Assembly (NCBI RefSeq): GCF_008580665.1
Contig: NZ_BKDJ01000009.1
Location: forward strand, 1-64,000
Source of the DNA: Zafaria cholistanensis
GTDB taxonomy: Bacteria; Actinomycetota; Actinomycetes; Actinomycetales; Micrococcaceae
DNA length: 64,000 nucleotides
Direction of reading: 5' to 3'
Each line of letters begins with the position of its first letter. Within the stretch, counting starts at the first letter, position 1. The translations under genes were made by a program, and so were the position numbers. Shown here piece after piece: positions 1 through 13,837 of this stretch. Below the pieces are notes generated by a model. It searched no databases. It was not told the DNA's origin and was given only the letters and a program-made list of their open reading frames with translations.

Positions 1-206
1 GACAGGTCACCGGCAACACCATCGCCGGAACCTACCAAGCCTCCCAGGCCGTCCTCGATGCCCTCGCCGCCCAGGGCATCGACTACAACGAAGTCGTCGC
101 CCTGCTGGAAGAAGAAGGCCTGGCCAAGTTCGAGGCCTCCTGGGGCGAGCTGCTCGAGGATGTTGCGCTGGCCCTCAACTCCGCCAAGATCGGGGGCCAG
201 GCATGA
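1..206 (+). CDS. tal: Transaldolase, C-terminal fragment (5' end outside window)
   Basis: Transaldolase moves a dihydroxyacetone unit between sugar phosphates in the non-oxidative pentose phosphate pathway. Only the last 67 codons are present, read from base 3 to the TGA at 204-206. The fragment contains a [10 protein letters not shown] stretch and ends in KIGGQA, fitting the C-terminal helices of actinobacterial transaldolases, which carry a longer C-terminus than the E. coli enzyme. Its stop overlaps the pgi start as ATGA, so the two genes are translationally coupled. Identity rests on this fragment plus the tal-pgi-zwf-opcA-pgl order, which is standard in this group. The catalytic lysine lies outside the window and cannot be checked. 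Confidence 0.82.
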   Translation, partial: QVTGNTIAGTYQASQAVLDALAAQGIDYNEVVALLEEEGLAKFEASWGELLEDVALALNSAKIGGQA

Positions 207-1855
207 CCTCCCTCGGATTCGAAGCCACGGGCGCGGCGCTGGACGCCATCGAGGCGCACGTGCCGCAACTGGTCGCGGACAGGGTCGCCTCCCGGCTGGC
301 CGCCAAGGACGCCACCCTGTGGGGTCCCGACGCCGTGGCCGAGGCCTCCATCCGGCTGGGCTGGACCGACCCCACGCGGGCTTCGCGGGCCCTGGTGGGG
401 CCGATCCTGGCCCTGCGCGACGAGCTGCGCGCCGAAGGCGTGGACCGCGTCGTGCTCGCGGGCATGGGCGGCTCTTCGCTGGCGCCGGAGGTGATCGCCG
501 CGACGGCCGACGTCGAGCTGGTGGTGCTGGACAGCACCGACCCGGAGATGGTCGGCAACGCGCTTGGGGACCGGCTCTCTTCCTCGGTCCTGGTGGTCTC
601 CTCCAAGTCCGGCTCCACGGTGGAGACCGACTCCCAGCGCCGGGTCTTCGAGCAGGCCTTCAGCGACGCCGGCGTGGATCCGGCGACCCGCATCGTGGTG
701 GTCACCGACCCCGGGTCCCCCATGGAGGAACAGGCCCGGGCCGCCGGCTACCGCGCCGTGTTCACCGGCGACCCCCAGGTCGGCGGACGCTTCTCCGCGC
801 TCACCGCGTTTGGCCTGGTTCCCTCCGGCCTGGCCGGGGTCGACATCGAGGAACTCCTCGACGACGCCGAGGAGACTGCCGAGTTCCTGTCCGAGGACGA
901 CGAGGACAACATCGCGCTGTGCCTCGGGGCCGCGCTGGCCGGAACCCGGCCGCTGCGCGACAAGCTGGTCTTCGTCGACGAGGGCTCCGGGATCGTCGGT
1001 TTTGCCGACTGGGCCGAGCAGCTCATCGCCGAGTCCACGGGCAAGCTGGGCACCGGCATACTGCCGGTGGTCGTCGAACCGGGCGATCCGGAAACGCTCT
1101 GGGACGCGGACGACACGCTGCTGGTCCGTCTGGTCGGCGAGGCCGCCGGGGAGGACGACGACGCCACCGCCGTGGGGCCGCTGAACCAGCTTGCGGTCTC
1201 CGGCTCCCTGGGCGGCCAGCTGCTGCTGTGGGAATGGGCGACCGCCGTGGCCGGACGGCTGCTGGGCATCAACCCCTTCGACCAGCCGGACGTGGAGGCC
1301 GCCAAGACCGCCGCGCGCGGCCTGCTCGATTCCACTCCGGAACCGGTTCCGGCCACTTTGGTCGACGGCGACGTGGAGCTGCGCGCCACCAAGGGCCTGC
1401 TCGAAGGCGTCTCCACCCTCGACGGCGCCCTTGAGGCACTGCTGGCGGCACTCCCGAAGAACGGCTACCTGAGCGTCCAGGCGTACCTTGACCGCCTGGG
1501 CTATGCCCCCCTGCAGGGGATCCGCCCCGAACTGGCCGCAGCCTCCGGGCGCCCCGTGACGTTCGGCTGGGGCCCGCGTTTCCTCCACTCCACAGGCCAG
1601 TACCACAAGGGCGGGCCGGCCATCGGCGCCTACCTGCAGATCACGGGGGACACGGCTGCGGACCTGAGCATCCCGGGCCGCCCGTTCACCTTCGGCGAGC
1701 TGATCGCGGCCCAGGCCGCGGGTGACGCGCAGGTCCTGGCCGGCCTCAGTCGGCCGGTCCTGCGCCTGCACCTGGTGGACCGCGAGGCCGGTCTGCGCCA
1801 GCTGCGCGAAGCCGTCCGCCGGCTGGGGTCCCCGCCCGCGCGCGGGATCGGCTAG
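203..1855 (+). CDS. pgi: Glucose-6-phosphate isomerase
   Basis: Interconverts glucose 6-phosphate and fructose 6-phosphate in the cytoplasm and so links glycolysis to the pentose phosphate genes that follow. The product is 550 residues, the normal length. [12 protein letters not shown] loop near residues 90-100 and an SKSGSTVET segment near 135 match the phosphate-binding part of the sugar isomerase (SIS) fold. An [15 protein letters not shown] segment and a nearby STGK follow in the second SIS domain. The ATG at 203 overlaps the tal stop by 4 bp, which fixes the start. A 79-bp gap separates it from zwf. The N-terminal part diverges from the E. coli enzyme, as usual for the actinobacterial branch. 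Confidence 0.95.
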   Translation: MTSLGFEATGAALDAIEAHVPQLVADRVASRLAAKDATLWGPDAVAEASIRLGWTDPTRASRALVGPILALRDELRAEGVDRVVLAGMGGSSLAPEVIAATADVELVVLDSTDPEMVGNALGDRLSSSVLVVSSKSGSTVETDSQRRVFEQAFSDAGVDPATRIVVVTDPGSPMEEQARAAGYRAVFTGDPQVGGRFSALTAFGLVPSGLAGVDIEELLDDAEETAEFLSEDDEDNIALCLGAALAGTRPLRDKLVFVDEGSGIVGFADWAEQLIAESTGKLGTGILPVVVEPGDPETLWDADDTLLVRLVGEAAGEDDDATAVGPLNQLAVSGSLGGQLLLWEWATAVAGRLLGINPFDQPDVEAAKTAARGLLDSTPEPVPATLVDGDVELRATKGLLEGVSTLDGALEALLAALPKNGYLSVQAYLDRLGYAPLQGIRPELAAASGRPVTFGWGPRFLHSTGQYHKGGPAIGAYLQITGDTAADLSIPGRPFTFGELIAAQAAGDAQVLAGLSRPVLRLHLVDREAGLRQLREAVRRLGSPPARGIG

Positions 1856-1934
1856 GGTCTAACACCGGCACAGCATTTCCGCGCACGGCCTTTCCCGGCA
1901 CGGCGCGGCACAACGAAAGCAGCACAACCACCCC

Positions 1935-3472
<1,538 letters not shown>

Positions 3473-3476
<4 letters not shown>

Positions 3477-4414
3477 TCGTCGAACTCAAAGAAACCACTA
3501 CCTCCAAGGTGGCCAAGAAGCTCGTTGAGCTGCGCGAAAGCGGCGGGGTGGTGGCGCTCAGCCGCGTGCTGACCCTGGTGGTCATCAGCCGCGCCGGCTT
3601 CGAGGAGGACGCGATTGCGGCCGCCAACCTGGCCAGCCGCGAACACCCCTGCCGCGTGATCGTGGTCATCGAGGGGCGCAGGAACGCCAAGACCCGCCTG
3701 GACGCGCAGATCCGCGTGGGGGGCGACGCCGGCGCCTCCGAGGTGGTGCTGCTGCACGGGTACGGGGCCCTGTCCGTGGCGGACGAGTCCCTGGTCGCCG
3801 CACTGCTGCTGCCGGACGCGCCCATCGTGGTCTGGTGGCCCCACGGCGTTCCCGACAACCCGGCCGGCACCCCGCTGGGACGGATCGCGCACCGCCGCAT
3901 CACGGACAGCGCCAGCGAAAAAGACCCCCGCGCGGCCCTGTTCCGGATCGCGCGCAGCGTCACGGCCGGCGATACCGACCTGGCCTGGACACGGCTCACC
4001 CTCTGGCGCTCCCAACTGGCATCCGTCTACGACCAGTTGGATCCCGCGCAGGTCAAGGCCGTGACGGTGAAGGGAGCCAGCGACTCCCCCAGCACCGTCC
4101 TGCTCGCGGCCTGGCTGACGCTGTGCCTGCAGCTGCCGGTGACCATCGCCTCCACCCCGGCGGGCACGGGCGTGCGCAGCGTCCGCTTCAGCAGCCTGGA
4201 CGGCGACATCGAACTCTCCCGCCCCCACGGCGACGTGGCCGAGCTCTACCAGCCCGGCCATCCGGTCCAGCGCATCTCCCTGCCCCCGCGCGAACTGCCC
4301 GAATGCCTGGCCGAGGAGCTGCGCCGGCTGGATCCCGACGAAGTCTTCGGCGAGGTCGTCCGCGCCGGGCTTCCCCGCACCAACCTGAGGAGCGTGCGTG
4401 CCAGTGAGCGCTGA
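3473..4414 (+). CDS. opcA: Glucose-6-phosphate dehydrogenase assembly protein OpcA
   Basis: OpcA is the accessory protein that actinobacteria and cyanobacteria need for full activity of the Zwf enzyme; it sits directly after zwf here. The 313-residue product begins MIVELKETTTSKVAKKL, the usual OpcA opening, and contains the family stretches ALSRVLTLVV and VVWWPHG. The ATG at 3473 was chosen over a GTG at 3461 because it overlaps the zwf stop and reproduces the family N-terminus; a GGAAGGA ribosome site lies at 3452-3458. Its last 17 bases overlap the start of pgl. Confidence 0.95.
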
Positions 4415-5201
4415 CCGGACCCCCGTTTCCCCTCCCCGCGGCCCGGGTGCCCGCGTGGTCGTCCATCCGGACGCAGCCACCCTGGCGGCCGCGGCCGCGG
4501 CACGCCTGGTGGTTGCGCTGCAGGACGCGCAGGCCGAGCGGGGAGAAGCCACCCTGGTGCTGACCGGGGGCAGCGTTGGCATCGAAACGCTGAAGGCGCT
4601 GGCCGGCTCTCCGGCCCTGGCCGCGGTGGACTGGTCCCGGGTCAACCTCTGGTGGGGGGACGAACGCTTCGTCGAAGCCTCCAGCGGGGACCGCAACGCC
4701 GTCCAGGCCGAGGTGCTGCTGTCCGTGCTGGACCGGCTGGGCCTGGACCGCGGCCGGGTCCACCCGATGGGGTCCTCCGACGCCTTCGCCACGCCGGAGG
4801 AGGCCGCGGCCGACTACGCGCGCCAGCTCGCGGCCGAGGCCGCGGAGGGCGCGGACCCGGCCCTGCCCGTGCCGGTCATCGACGTGCTGCTGCTGGGCAT
4901 GGGCCCGGACTCCCACATCGCCTCGCTGTTCCCGGACCATGCCGGGGCAAGGGTGCGGGAGGGAAGCGTCACCGCCATCCACGGCTCCCCCAAGCCGCCG
5001 CCGCTGCGCGTGTCGCTGACCTTTGGTGCGATCAACACCGCCCGCCAGGTCTGGTTCCTGGTGGCCGGGCAGGACAAGGCGCCGGCGGTCGCCGTCGCCG
5101 TGACCGGGGAGGCTCCGCGTGAGCGGGTGCCCGCCGCCGGGGCTTCCGGCACCCGGGCCACCCTGTGGATGCTCGACGCCGCCGCGGCCTCGCTGATCTA
5201 G
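4398..5201 (+). CDS. pgl: 6-phosphogluconolactonase
   Basis: Hydrolyses 6-phosphogluconolactone to 6-phosphogluconate, the second oxidative pentose phosphate step. The 267-residue product shows the NagB/DevB-type features LTGGSVG (about 55-61), VNLWWGDERFV (about 82-92) and LLLGMGPDSHIASLFP (about 164-179), whose histidine is catalytic in the family. The GTG at 4398 follows a GAGGA ribosome site at 4387-4391; a second GTG six bases later is also possible. It overlaps opcA by 17 bp and is the last gene of the tal-to-pgl operon, ending at a strong hairpin shared with secG. Confidence 0.93.
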   Translation: MPVSADRTPVSPPRGPGARVVVHPDAATLAAAAAARLVVALQDAQAERGEATLVLTGGSVGIETLKALAGSPALAAVDWSRVNLWWGDERFVEASSGDRNAVQAEVLLSVLDRLGLDRGRVHPMGSSDAFATPEEAAADYARQLAAEAAEGADPALPVPVIDVLLLGMGPDSHIASLFPDHAGARVREGSVTAIHGSPKPPPLRVSLTFGAINTARQVWFLVAGQDKAPAVAVAVTGEAPRERVPAAGASGTRATLWMLDAAAASLI

Positions 5202-5219
5202 CCCCATACGCCAGGCTAG

Positions 5220-5277
5220 CCCCATACGCCAGGAGGGCGGATTCCCGCAAGGGAATCCGCCCTCCTGGCGTATGGGG
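5220..5277. terminator. Bidirectional terminator between pgl and secG, 27-bp stem with GNRA loop
   Basis: A perfect 27-bp inverted repeat (arms 5220-5246 and 5251-5277) closes on a GCAA loop, a GNRA tetraloop. It lies between the convergent genes pgl (plus) and secG (minus), so it should stop both transcripts. The first 14 bases of the left arm (CCCCATACGCCAGG) also occur at 5202-5215, directly after the pgl stop, giving the right arm an alternative partner. There is no U-tract. Confidence 0.85.
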
Positions 5278-5285
5278 CCGTGCCG

Positions 5286-5537
5286 CTAGGCGTCCGTGGA
5301 GAACCGCATGATCAGGCCCAGTGCCACGATCACGGCGCCCCAGACCAGGCCCAGGACAATGGTGATCCGGTTGAGGTTCCGCTCGGCCACGCCGGAGGAT
5401 CCCAGGCTGGTGGTCATGCCGCCGCCAAACATGTCGGACATGCCGCCGCCCCGGCCCTTGTGCAGCAGGATCAACAGGGTCAGCAGCAGGCTGGTGATAC
5501 CCAGCAGGACCTGCAGGACGATCTTCAGTGCTTCCAC
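5286..5537 (-). CDS. secG: Preprotein translocase subunit SecG
   Basis: Small membrane subunit of the SecYEG protein-export channel. The 83-residue product has two hydrophobic segments (about residues 5-25 and 58-77) separated by a glycine-rich cytoplasmic loop LHKGRGGGMSDMFGGG, the family hallmark. It is the last gene of the gap-pgk-tpiA-secG block, a conserved actinobacterial order. It begins 38 bp after the tpiA stop with an AAGGCCGAAG-type ribosome site upstream. It ends 9 bp from the shared terminator. Confidence 0.95.
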   Translation of the reverse strand: MEALKIVLQVLLGITSLLLTLLILLHKGRGGGMSDMFGGGMTTSLGSSGVAERNLNRITIVLGLVWGAVIVALGLIMRFSTDA

Positions 5538-5575
5538 TTCGGCCTTTCGCTCGAAGCCGTGCCGGGAGGCACGGT

Positions 5576-6391
5576 CTACTCGGTCACCAGGTGGTGCTCG
5601 AACCTGACAATGCTAGCAAACTCGGCCGCGTCGAGGCTGGCACCGCCGACCAGCAGGCCGTCCACGTCGCGCTCGCGCAGGATGGACGCGGCGTTGGCGG
5701 ACTTCACCGAGCCGCCGTACAGCAGGCGCACCCCGGCGGCAGTCCCGGCGCCGTACAGCTTCTCCAATTCGGCGCGGATCGCCGCGCACATTTCCTGCGC
5801 GTCGGCCGGACCGGCCACCTCGCCGGTGCCGATCGCCCAGACCGGCTCGTAGGCGATGACCAGCTGGGCCGCCTGGTCCGCGGACACGCCCTCCAGGCCG
5901 GCGCGCACCTGCTCCAGGGTGTGGGCCACGTGGGTGCCGGCGGTGCGGACCTCCAGCCCCTCGCCCACGCACAGCACCGGCACCAGGCCGTGCCGGTAGG
6001 CGGCGGCAACCTTGGCGCTGATCAGGGCGTCGTTTTCGCCGTGGAGGGTGCGCCGTTCGCTGTGGCCGACCAGCACGTAGCGGCAGCCCAGCCTGGCCAG
6101 GAACTGCCCGGAAATGTCGCCGGTGTAGGCGCCCGAGTCGTGCTGGGACAGGTCCTGGCCGCCGTAGGCGACCGGCAGGTCGTCCCCGGCCACCAGGGTC
6201 TGGACGCCGCGCAGGTCCGTGAAGGGCGGGAACACCGCCACCTCGACCCGCTCGAAGTTGTGCTTGGCGTCCTCGAGGGTCCACACCAGCTTCTGCAGCA
6301 GGGTGATGCCCTGGACATGGTCCATGTTCATCTTCCAGTTGCCGGCGATCAGCGGGGTGCGGTCGAAGTTTCCGTTCGTGGAGGTGGTCAT
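5576..6391 (-). CDS. tpiA: Triose-phosphate isomerase
   Basis: Interconverts dihydroxyacetone phosphate and glyceraldehyde 3-phosphate. The 271-residue TIM-barrel product has [10 protein letters not shown] (substrate lysine, about residues 13-22), GHSERR (catalytic histidine, about 108-113), [11 protein letters not shown] (catalytic glutamate, about 181-191) and LYGGSVK near the end. All catalytic residues are present. The ATG at 6391 lies 9 bp after the pgk stop, with an AAGGGCCGC sequence before it. It is part of the gap-pgk-tpiA-secG transcription unit. Confidence 0.96.
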   Translation of the reverse strand: MTTSTNGNFDRTPLIAGNWKMNMDHVQGITLLQKLVWTLEDAKHNFERVEVAVFPPFTDLRGVQTLVAGDDLPVAYGGQDLSQHDSGAYTGDISGQFLARLGCRYVLVGHSERRTLHGENDALISAKVAAAYRHGLVPVLCVGEGLEVRTAGTHVAHTLEQVRAGLEGVSADQAAQLVIAYEPVWAIGTGEVAGPADAQEMCAAIRAELEKLYGAGTAAGVRLLYGGSVKSANAASILRERDVDGLLVGGASLDAAEFASIVRFEHHLVTE

Positions 6392-6400
6392 GCGGCCCTT

Positions 6401-7627
6401 CTAGCGGTCGAGTGCGGTGAGACCGGGCAGTTCCTTGCCCTCGAGGTACTCGAGGGAGGCACCGCCACCGGTGGAAATGTGGCCGAAGTCGTCGTCGTGG
6501 AACCCCAGGGTCCGCACGGCGGCGGCGGAGTCGCCGCCGCCCACGACGCTGAACGCCTCGGAGTCGGCCAGGCCCTGCGCCACGGCGCGGGTGCCGCCGG
6601 CGAAGGCCTCGATCTCGAACACGCCCATGGGACCGTTCCAGAACACGGTGTTGGCCGAACGGATGTAGCTGGCGAAGTTCTCGCCAGACTCCGGGCCGAT
6701 GTCCAGACCCAGCCCGGAGGCACCGAAGGTGCCGTCCTCGAGCTTGTCGGCGGGCAGGACCTCGTATTCGGCGTCCGCGCCAAACTTGGACGCCACGACG
6801 ATGTCGGTCGGCAGGATGATGTCGCAGCCGACCTCCTTGGCGCGGGTCAGGTAGCCGCGCACGGTGTCCAGCTGGTCCTCTTCGAGCAGGCTCGCGCCGA
6901 CGGCGTGCCCCTGCGCCTTGAGGAAGGTGAACGCCATGCCGCCGCCGATGAGCAGGTGGTCGGCGCGGCCGAGCAGGTTGTCGATCACGGCGAGCTTGTC
7001 AGAGACTTTCGAACCGCCCAGCACGACGACGTAGGGCCGCTTGGGCGCCTCGGTGAGGGTCTTGAGGACTTCCACCTCTGTGCGCACGAGGTCGCCCTGG
7101 TAGGAGGGCAGCAGCGCGGCAATGTCGAATACCGAGGCGTGCTTGCGGTGCACGGCACCGAAGGCGTCGTCCACGTAGGCGCCGTTGGCTCCGGTCAGCG
7201 CCGCCAGCTCGGCCGCGAAGGCGGCGCGCTCGGCATCGTCCTTGCTGGTCTCGCGGGCATCGAAGCGCACGTTTTCCAGCACCAGCACCTCGCCGTCGCC
7301 CAGCCGGGCGGCTGCGGCGCGGGCGTCCGGCCCGGTCACGTCCTGGGCAATGGCGACGGGGAACCCGGCCAGCTCGCGCAGCCGCTCGGCTGCGGGCTTG
7401 ATGGAGTACTTGGGGTCCGGGGATCCCTTCGGACGGCCCAGGTGGGCCATCACGACGACGCGGGCGCCGGCGTCGGCCAGCTTGGCGATCACGGGAAGGG
7501 ACGCGCGGACGCGGCCGTCATCGGTGACGGTGGACCCGTCGAGCGGCACGTTCAGGTCGCTACGGACCAGGACGTGCCGCCCGCGGACACCAACGGCGAG
7601 CAGTTCGTCGAGAGTGTGAGAAGTCAT
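6401..7627 (-). CDS. pgk: Phosphoglycerate kinase
   Basis: Makes ATP by transferring a phosphate from 1,3-bisphosphoglycerate to ADP. The 408-residue product carries the N-terminal [10 protein letters not shown] signature, the MAHLGRPKG segment, LGGSKVSDK, and the C-terminal GGGDSAAAV nucleotide-binding loop. The ATG at 7627 was chosen because it gives the standard MTSHTLDEL opening; an upstream in-frame start would add 30 unrelated residues. A TAGGTT hexamer ends 7 nt before this ATG (7635-7640), so an internal leaderless promoter is possible even though gap ends only 29 bp upstream. Confidence 0.96.
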   Translation of the reverse strand: MTSHTLDELLAVGVRGRHVLVRSDLNVPLDGSTVTDDGRVRASLPVIAKLADAGARVVVMAHLGRPKGSPDPKYSIKPAAERLRELAGFPVAIAQDVTGPDARAAAARLGDGEVLVLENVRFDARETSKDDAERAAFAAELAALTGANGAYVDDAFGAVHRKHASVFDIAALLPSYQGDLVRTEVEVLKTLTEAPKRPYVVVLGGSKVSDKLAVIDNLLGRADHLLIGGGMAFTFLKAQGHAVGASLLEEDQLDTVRGYLTRAKEVGCDIILPTDIVVASKFGADAEYEVLPADKLEDGTFGASGLGLDIGPESGENFASYIRSANTVFWNGPMGVFEIEAFAGGTRAVAQGLADSEAFSVVGGGDSAAAVRTLGFHDDDFGHISTGGGASLEYLEGKELPGLTALDR

Positions 7628-7656
7628 GGGTCTAAACCTAGCCGATAAGCATCGGC

Positions 7657-8859
<1,203 letters not shown>

Positions 8860-8899
8860 CTACGTCATGGGGCGCAGGCTGTGACGGCTTCCGCGGGGG

Positions 8900-9529
8900 C
8901 TACTTGCCGGGGACGACCAGGACCTGGGCGCCGGCGCGGGCCGCCTCGAAGCGGGCGGACACGTCGGCCCAGTTCACGATGTTCCAGAACGCCTTGACGT
9001 AGTCGGCCTTCACGTTGACGTAGTCCAGGTAGAAGGCGTGCTCCCACATGTCCAGCATCAGCAGCGGGGTGGTCGCGACCGGAACGTTGCCCTGCTGGTC
9101 GTAGAGCTGCTCGATGACCAGGTTGCCGCCGATGCCCTCCAGCGCCAGCACGGCCCAGCCGGAGCCCTGCAGGCTCATGGCCGCGGCGGTGTAGTGGGCG
9201 CGGAACGCGTCGAAGGAACCGAACTGGTCATCGATGGCCGCGGCCAGCTCGCCCTCGGGCTTGTCGCCACCTTCCGGGGAAAGGTTGTTCCAGAAGATCG
9301 AGTGGTTGGTGTGGCCGCCCAGGTGGAAGGCAAGGTCCTTGGAAAGCTTCGGGATGTTGCCGAACTCGCCCTTGGCGCGGGCCTCGGCCAGCTGCTCCAG
9401 GGCAGTGTTCGCGCCGGCGACGTAGGTCGCGTGGTGCTTGCTGTGGTGCAGCTCCATGATGCGCGCGGAGATGTTCGGCTCCAGAGCGGCGTAGTCGTAC
9501 GGCAGCTCCGGGAGGGTGTACTGGGACAT
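8900..9529 (-). CDS. sodA: Superoxide dismutase, Fe/Mn family
   Basis: Converts superoxide to oxygen and hydrogen peroxide. The 209-residue product has the metal ligand motifs of the Fe/Mn family: ELHHSKHH near residues 25-32, the [10 protein letters not shown] segment near 77-86, and [11 protein letters not shown] near 165-175, which supplies the Asp and His ligands. The GGHxNHSxFW form is typical of manganese enzymes, but metal choice cannot be proven from sequence. The ATG at 9529 is fixed by a TTGGAGGAAGC ribosome site; the longer reading frame upstream has no such site. The gene sits between whiA and gap. A CCCCGGTACCGGGG palindrome lies just upstream at 9553-9566. Confidence 0.95.
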   Translation of the reverse strand: MSQYTLPELPYDYAALEPNISARIMELHHSKHHATYVAGANTALEQLAEARAKGEFGNIPKLSKDLAFHLGGHTNHSIFWNNLSPEGGDKPEGELAAAIDDQFGSFDAFRAHYTAAAMSLQGSGWAVLALEGIGGNLVIEQLYDQQGNVPVATTPLLMLDMWEHAFYLDYVNVKADYVKAFWNIVNWADVSARFEAARAGAQVLVVPGK

Positions 9530-9617
9530 GCTTCCTCCAATAGTTGTGCACCCCGGTACCGGGGCGATCGGTGGGTAATGCATCCCGCGCCGCCAGGGCA
9601 CGGAAAACTGGTGCCGC

Positions 9618-10598
9618 TCAGCCGTCCAGCATGTCGGCGGTGACGCTGGCCTCGGTTCCCGGGATCCCCAGGTCCGCGGCTTTCTTGTCGGCCATCGCCA
9701 GCAGGCGCCGGATGCGCCCGGCGATGGCGTCCTTGGTCATGGGCGGATCGGCCAGGCGCCCCAACTCATCCAGGCTGGCCTGCTTGTGGGCCACGCGCAG
9801 CTCCCCGGCGTACTTGAGGTGCTCGGGAACCTCGTCGGCGAGGATCTCCAGGGCGCGCTCCACGCGGGCCCCGGCGGCGACGGCGGCCTGGGCCGAACGG
9901 CGCAGGTTGGCGTCGTCAAAGTTGGCCAGGCGGTTGGCGGTGGCCCGGACCTCCTTGCGCATGCGCCGCTCCTCCCACACCATGAGCGCGTCGTGCGCGC
10001 CCATCCGGGTGAGCAGGGCGGCGATGCTGTCCCCGTCGCGGATGACCACGCGGTCCACGCCGCGCACCTCGCGGGCCTTGGCCACCAGTCCCAGCCGGCG
10101 CGCCGCCCCGACCAGGGCAAGGGCCGCCTCGGGACCGGGGCAGGTCACCTCAAGGGCCGCGGAGCGTCCCGGTTCGGTGAGTGATCCGTGGGCCAGGAAG
10201 GCCCCGCGCCAGACGGCCTCGGCGTCGGCCGCCGACCCGTTGACGATCACCGACGGCAGCCCGCGCACGGGCCGGCCCCGGCCGTCAAGCAGGCCGGTCT
10301 GGCGGGCCAGCGACTCGCCGTCGCGCACTACGCGCACCACGTAGCGGTTGCCGCGGCGCAGGCCTCCTCCCGAGACGACGATGATCTCCGAGGTGTGCCC
10401 GTAGACCTCGGCGATCGCCTGGCGCAGCCGGCGGGCGGTGGATGCGAGGTCCACCTCGGCCTCGATGACGATGCGGCCGGAGATGATGTGCAGCCCGCCG
10501 GCGAAGCGCAGGATGGCGGAGACCTCCGCCTTGCGCTCGGAGGATTTCTTCACGTCCAGCCGGGAAAGTTCGTCCTTGACCGATGCGGTCAGTGCCAT
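9618..10598 (-). CDS. whiA: DNA-binding protein WhiA
   Basis: WhiA is a conserved Gram-positive DNA-binding protein; in Streptomyces it drives sporulation genes, and in non-sporulating relatives it is linked to division and chromosome segregation. The 326-residue product starts [14 protein letters not shown], has the two-part N-terminal domain related to homing endonucleases but lacking nuclease residues, and a C-terminal helix-turn-helix ([18 protein letters not shown], about residues 283-300). It follows yvcK by 13 bp in the rapZ-yvcK-whiA cluster that actinobacteria and firmicutes share. Confidence 0.96.
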   Translation of the reverse strand: MALTASVKDELSRLDVKKSSERKAEVSAILRFAGGLHIISGRIVIEAEVDLASTARRLRQAIAEVYGHTSEIIVVSGGGLRRGNRYVVRVVRDGESLARQTGLLDGRGRPVRGLPSVIVNGSAADAEAVWRGAFLAHGSLTEPGRSAALEVTCPGPEAALALVGAARRLGLVAKAREVRGVDRVVIRDGDSIAALLTRMGAHDALMVWEERRMRKEVRATANRLANFDDANLRRSAQAAVAAGARVERALEILADEVPEHLKYAGELRVAHKQASLDELGRLADPPMTKDAIAGRIRRLLAMADKKAADLGIPGTEASVTADMLDG

Positions 10599-10611
10599 GG
10601 GCTTCCGCTTC

Positions 10612-11652
10612 CTAACTGCTTGGCAAATCTTTGTCGAACGAGGTGAACACGTCGTGGTAGGCGGCGGCGAGCCGCAGGGGATCGTGGGTCGCGCGACCGG
10701 GACCGCTGCCTACTTTACCGAAAAAGCACCGCGCCCCCAGCCGTGCGGCGGCCTGCCGGAACGTTTCTTCGTCATCGACCGACGACGGGTCCGCCAGCAC
10801 CGCATCAAGCCGAAGCTCCGGCGCGTAGCGCGCAATCACGTCGAGGTGGTCGGCGGCGTTCATGCCGGTCGTTTCCTTGGTTTCGGTGGCCAGGTTCATG
10901 GTGAGCAGCCGGCGGGCCTCCGTGTCCTGGAGCGCCTGGCGCATCTCGGGGAGCAGCAGGTGCGGCAGGACGGAGGTGTACCAGGAGCCCGGACCAAGGA
11001 CCACCCAGTCGGCCAGCTCGATCGCGGAGAGCGCCTCGGCGCAGGCGGGAGCGTCGGCTGGCTCCAGCCGCACGTTGCTGACGATGCCGTTCTGGCCGGC
11101 GGTGGCCAGCTTCGCCTGCCCGACGATGTGCCGGCGCACCAGCTGTCCGCCCTCCCCCGGGCCGAGCACGTCCCCGGAGATCGTCAGCGGAACCGTACTC
11201 ATCGGCAGGACCGTCCCGCGGGCCCCCAGCAGGGCGCCGGCCCAGCGAAGCCCCGCCACCGGGTCGCCCAAAAGCTCCCACAGGGTCGCGATCAGCAGGT
11301 TTCCCAGCGCATGGTTCTCCAGCGAGCCCGGGCTGCCGGACTTGGAGGTGAAGCGGTGCTGCATGACATCGCGCCAGGTGCGTCCCCAGTCGGTGTCGTC
11401 GCAGAGAGCGGCCAGCGCCATCCTCAGGTCCCCCGGGGGCAGCACGTCGAGTTCCTCGCGCAGGAGCCCGGAGGAGCCGCCGTCGTCGGCCACCGTCACG
11501 ATCGCGGTGATCTCCGTGGTCAGGCGGCGCAGCGCCGAGAGCGAGGCGGACAGGCCGTGCCCGCCGCCCAGGGCGGCCACGCGCACCGTGCCGTTGCCCT
11601 CCCGCGGTGCCGGCCGCGGAACCAGCGGGAGCTGGCTGGTGTAGAAGGACAT
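10612..11652 (-). CDS. yvcK: Gluconeogenesis factor YvcK (CofD-like)
   Basis: YvcK proteins bind UDP-sugars and influence carbon flow and cell wall synthesis; the family shares the CofD fold but not its F420-building reaction. The 346-residue product shows the glycine-rich [12 protein letters not shown] loop (about residues 27-38), the [11 protein letters not shown] motif (about 53-63) and [19 protein letters not shown] (about 226-244), all typical. It lies 6 bp after rapZ and 13 bp before whiA, so the three are one operon. It is not a biosynthetic CofD: neighbours of F420 synthesis are absent. Confidence 0.93.
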   Translation of the reverse strand: MSFYTSQLPLVPRPAPREGNGTVRVAALGGGHGLSASLSALRRLTTEITAIVTVADDGGSSGLLREELDVLPPGDLRMALAALCDDTDWGRTWRDVMQHRFTSKSGSPGSLENHALGNLLIATLWELLGDPVAGLRWAGALLGARGTVLPMSTVPLTISGDVLGPGEGGQLVRRHIVGQAKLATAGQNGIVSNVRLEPADAPACAEALSAIELADWVVLGPGSWYTSVLPHLLLPEMRQALQDTEARRLLTMNLATETKETTGMNAADHLDVIARYAPELRLDAVLADPSSVDDEETFRQAAARLGARCFFGKVGSGPGRATHDPLRLAAAYHDVFTSFDKDLPSS

Positions 11653-11658
11653 GGCCGC

Positions 11659-12552
11659 CTACTCCCGGCCAAGGTCGCGGTGGGAGACCTGCACCGTGAC
11701 GTTAGGCAACTGGCGCAGCCGGCGGGCAAGCTCCTCGCTGACTGCCACCGAGCGGTGCTTGCCTCCGGTGCAGCCCACCGCCAGGGTCGCATAGTGCTTG
11801 TTCTCGCGGCGATACCCGTCGAAGACCGGTTCCAGGGCCCGTAGGTAGGTGGAGACGAATTCCTCGACCCCCTCCGCCGCGAGCACGAAGTCCCGGACAT
11901 CGGCCTCCAGGCCGGTGTGCCGGCGAAGTTCCGGAACCCAGTGGGGGTTGGGGATGAAGCGCATGTCCGCCACGTAGTTGGCGTCCGCGGGCAACCCGTA
12001 CTTGAAGCCGAAGCTCATCACGTTCAGGCGCAGCACCACGGTTCCGGTCTCGGAAAACAGCTCGGTAATGGCCGTGGCCAGGGCATGGACGTTCATCGGG
12101 GTGGTGTCCAGGACGATATCGGCAGCCTCGCGCAACTCGCGCAGCACCTCGCGTTCGGCGGCGATCCCGTCGAGGATCCGCCCGGGGCCCTGCAGCGGGT
12201 GCGGGCGGCGGCCCATCTCGAACCGGCGCACCAGCAGGTCGTCGCTGGCATCCAGGAACAGCACCCGGTAGTTCACTCCCGCAGCGCTCAGGAGCGCCAG
12301 GTTTTCCCTGACCTGCGGGAACAGCGCCTTGCTGCGCACGTCCATCACGACCGCGAGCTTCGGGATCGCCCCGTGCATGCGGGCCACCAGTTCCGTCAGC
12401 GTGCCCAGCATCTGCGGCGGCAGGTTCTCCACGACGTACCAGCCATGGTCCTCAAGGGCGTGCGCGGCGGTGGTGCGTCCGGCACCGGACATGCCAGTGA
12501 TGATCAGGAGTTCGGATTCGACGGCGGTGACCTCGGACTGCTCGGTGGACAT
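11659..12552 (-). CDS. rapZ: RNase adapter protein RapZ (YvcJ), nucleotide-binding
   Basis: RapZ/YvcJ proteins bind nucleotides and, in E. coli, steer a small RNA that controls glucosamine-6-phosphate synthase; the actinobacterial role is unclear. The 297-residue product has a Walker A variant GMSGAGRT (residues 20-27), with Arg where most P-loops have Lys, a form common in actinobacterial members. The C-terminal half contains SFGFKYGLP and [10 protein letters not shown], the conserved RNA-binding part. The ATG at 12552 follows a TAGGCT hexamer by 6 nt (12559-12564), indicating a leaderless mRNA. It is the first gene of rapZ-yvcK-whiA. Confidence 0.94.
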   Translation of the reverse strand: MSTEQSEVTAVESELLIITGMSGAGRTTAAHALEDHGWYVVENLPPQMLGTLTELVARMHGAIPKLAVVMDVRSKALFPQVRENLALLSAAGVNYRVLFLDASDDLLVRRFEMGRRPHPLQGPGRILDGIAAEREVLRELREAADIVLDTTPMNVHALATAITELFSETGTVVLRLNVMSFGFKYGLPADANYVADMRFIPNPHWVPELRRHTGLEADVRDFVLAAEGVEEFVSTYLRALEPVFDGYRRENKHYATLAVGCTGGKHRSVAVSEELARRLRQLPNVTVQVSHRDLGRE

Positions 12553-12689
12553 GGCCCCAGCCTATCCCGGGCACGCTCGCCCCAGCGCCTTTTTGCCCCG
12601 TGCCGGAGGCTGGATGCGGACCGCCGCGTAAAGTCTGTTCCGGCCCGAAGCCCGGGACCGGCGACGAGAAATTGAGGAGAAACCGCACC

Positions 12690-13130
<441 letters not shown>

Positions 13131-13228
13131 GTGCCGCACCCGCCGGCCCGTGCCGCAGGGCCCGGCCCTTTTGTCGTGGATTTTCTGTGGTGGTTCGGTG
13201 TGTCCGGAACTCTTTTACGGAGAGTAAC

Positions 13229-13260
13229 GACTAAGTCAGAAACCGATCTAGATTACAAAT
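13229..13260. repeat. AT-rich element, copy 1
   Basis: The core GACTAAGTCAGAAACCGATC starts at 13229 and is followed by TAG and an AT-rich tail to 13260. The core contains the dyad GACT-A-AGTC. A T-rich lead (GGATTTTCTG at about 13178-13187) precedes it, in the same relative place as in the other copies. Confidence 0.75.
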
Positions 13261-13650
13261 ACAAACCCGTTTTCACGATCCGGCACGCGCCGGGGCCCCG
13301 CCTCTGCGCACCGCAGCGGCGGCAACAGACAAGGACTTTGTGCCACCAGCAGCAGCAGCGGCCTCCCCCGCCCGCCTGACCTCGGGCGGGCCATCCCCGC
13401 GGGTCCGCGGCCTGCCCGCGCCAGGACGACAGGACCCCACGCGGGGGCTCAGCCCCCACCTCGCGCACTACGCTCCCGCCACCCGTCTCCCGCATCCCCT
13501 GCCCGAGATCCCCCGGCCCTCCCGGGCCGCCGCATACCCCGTGCCGGGGCGGCCAGCTTCGCGCCAGGGCCCCCGTCTCCTGTTGGACCCCTCCCCCGTC
13601 CGTCGATTGTTTTCCGTTCGGCAGGGTTGTTTGTTGCATACGCTGGACCT

Positions 13651-13694
13651 GACTAAGTCAGAAACCGATCTAGCATAGATATTTCTTCATAGGG
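13651..13694. repeat. AT-rich element, copy 2
   Basis: The core is identical to copy 1 over 23 bases (13651-13673); the preceding CT extends its dyad to CTGACT-A-AGTCAG. The AT-rich tail GCATAGATATTTCTTCATAG follows, then GGGGAG. It lies 422 bp after copy 1. The upstream lead GATTGTTTTCC matches that of copy 3 better than that of copy 1. Confidence 0.75.
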
Positions 13695-13837
13695 GAGTCC
13701 CCCCGCGCCGGCGCCTTCCCGCGCCAGGGGACCCGCCGCGCCAAAACATCCACGGCGGCAGGACATCCATGGGACTGAACCATTCGCGGCACCAAGACGT
13801 CCGGGGCACCCTCAGCCGGGGCATCCACGAGACCGGG

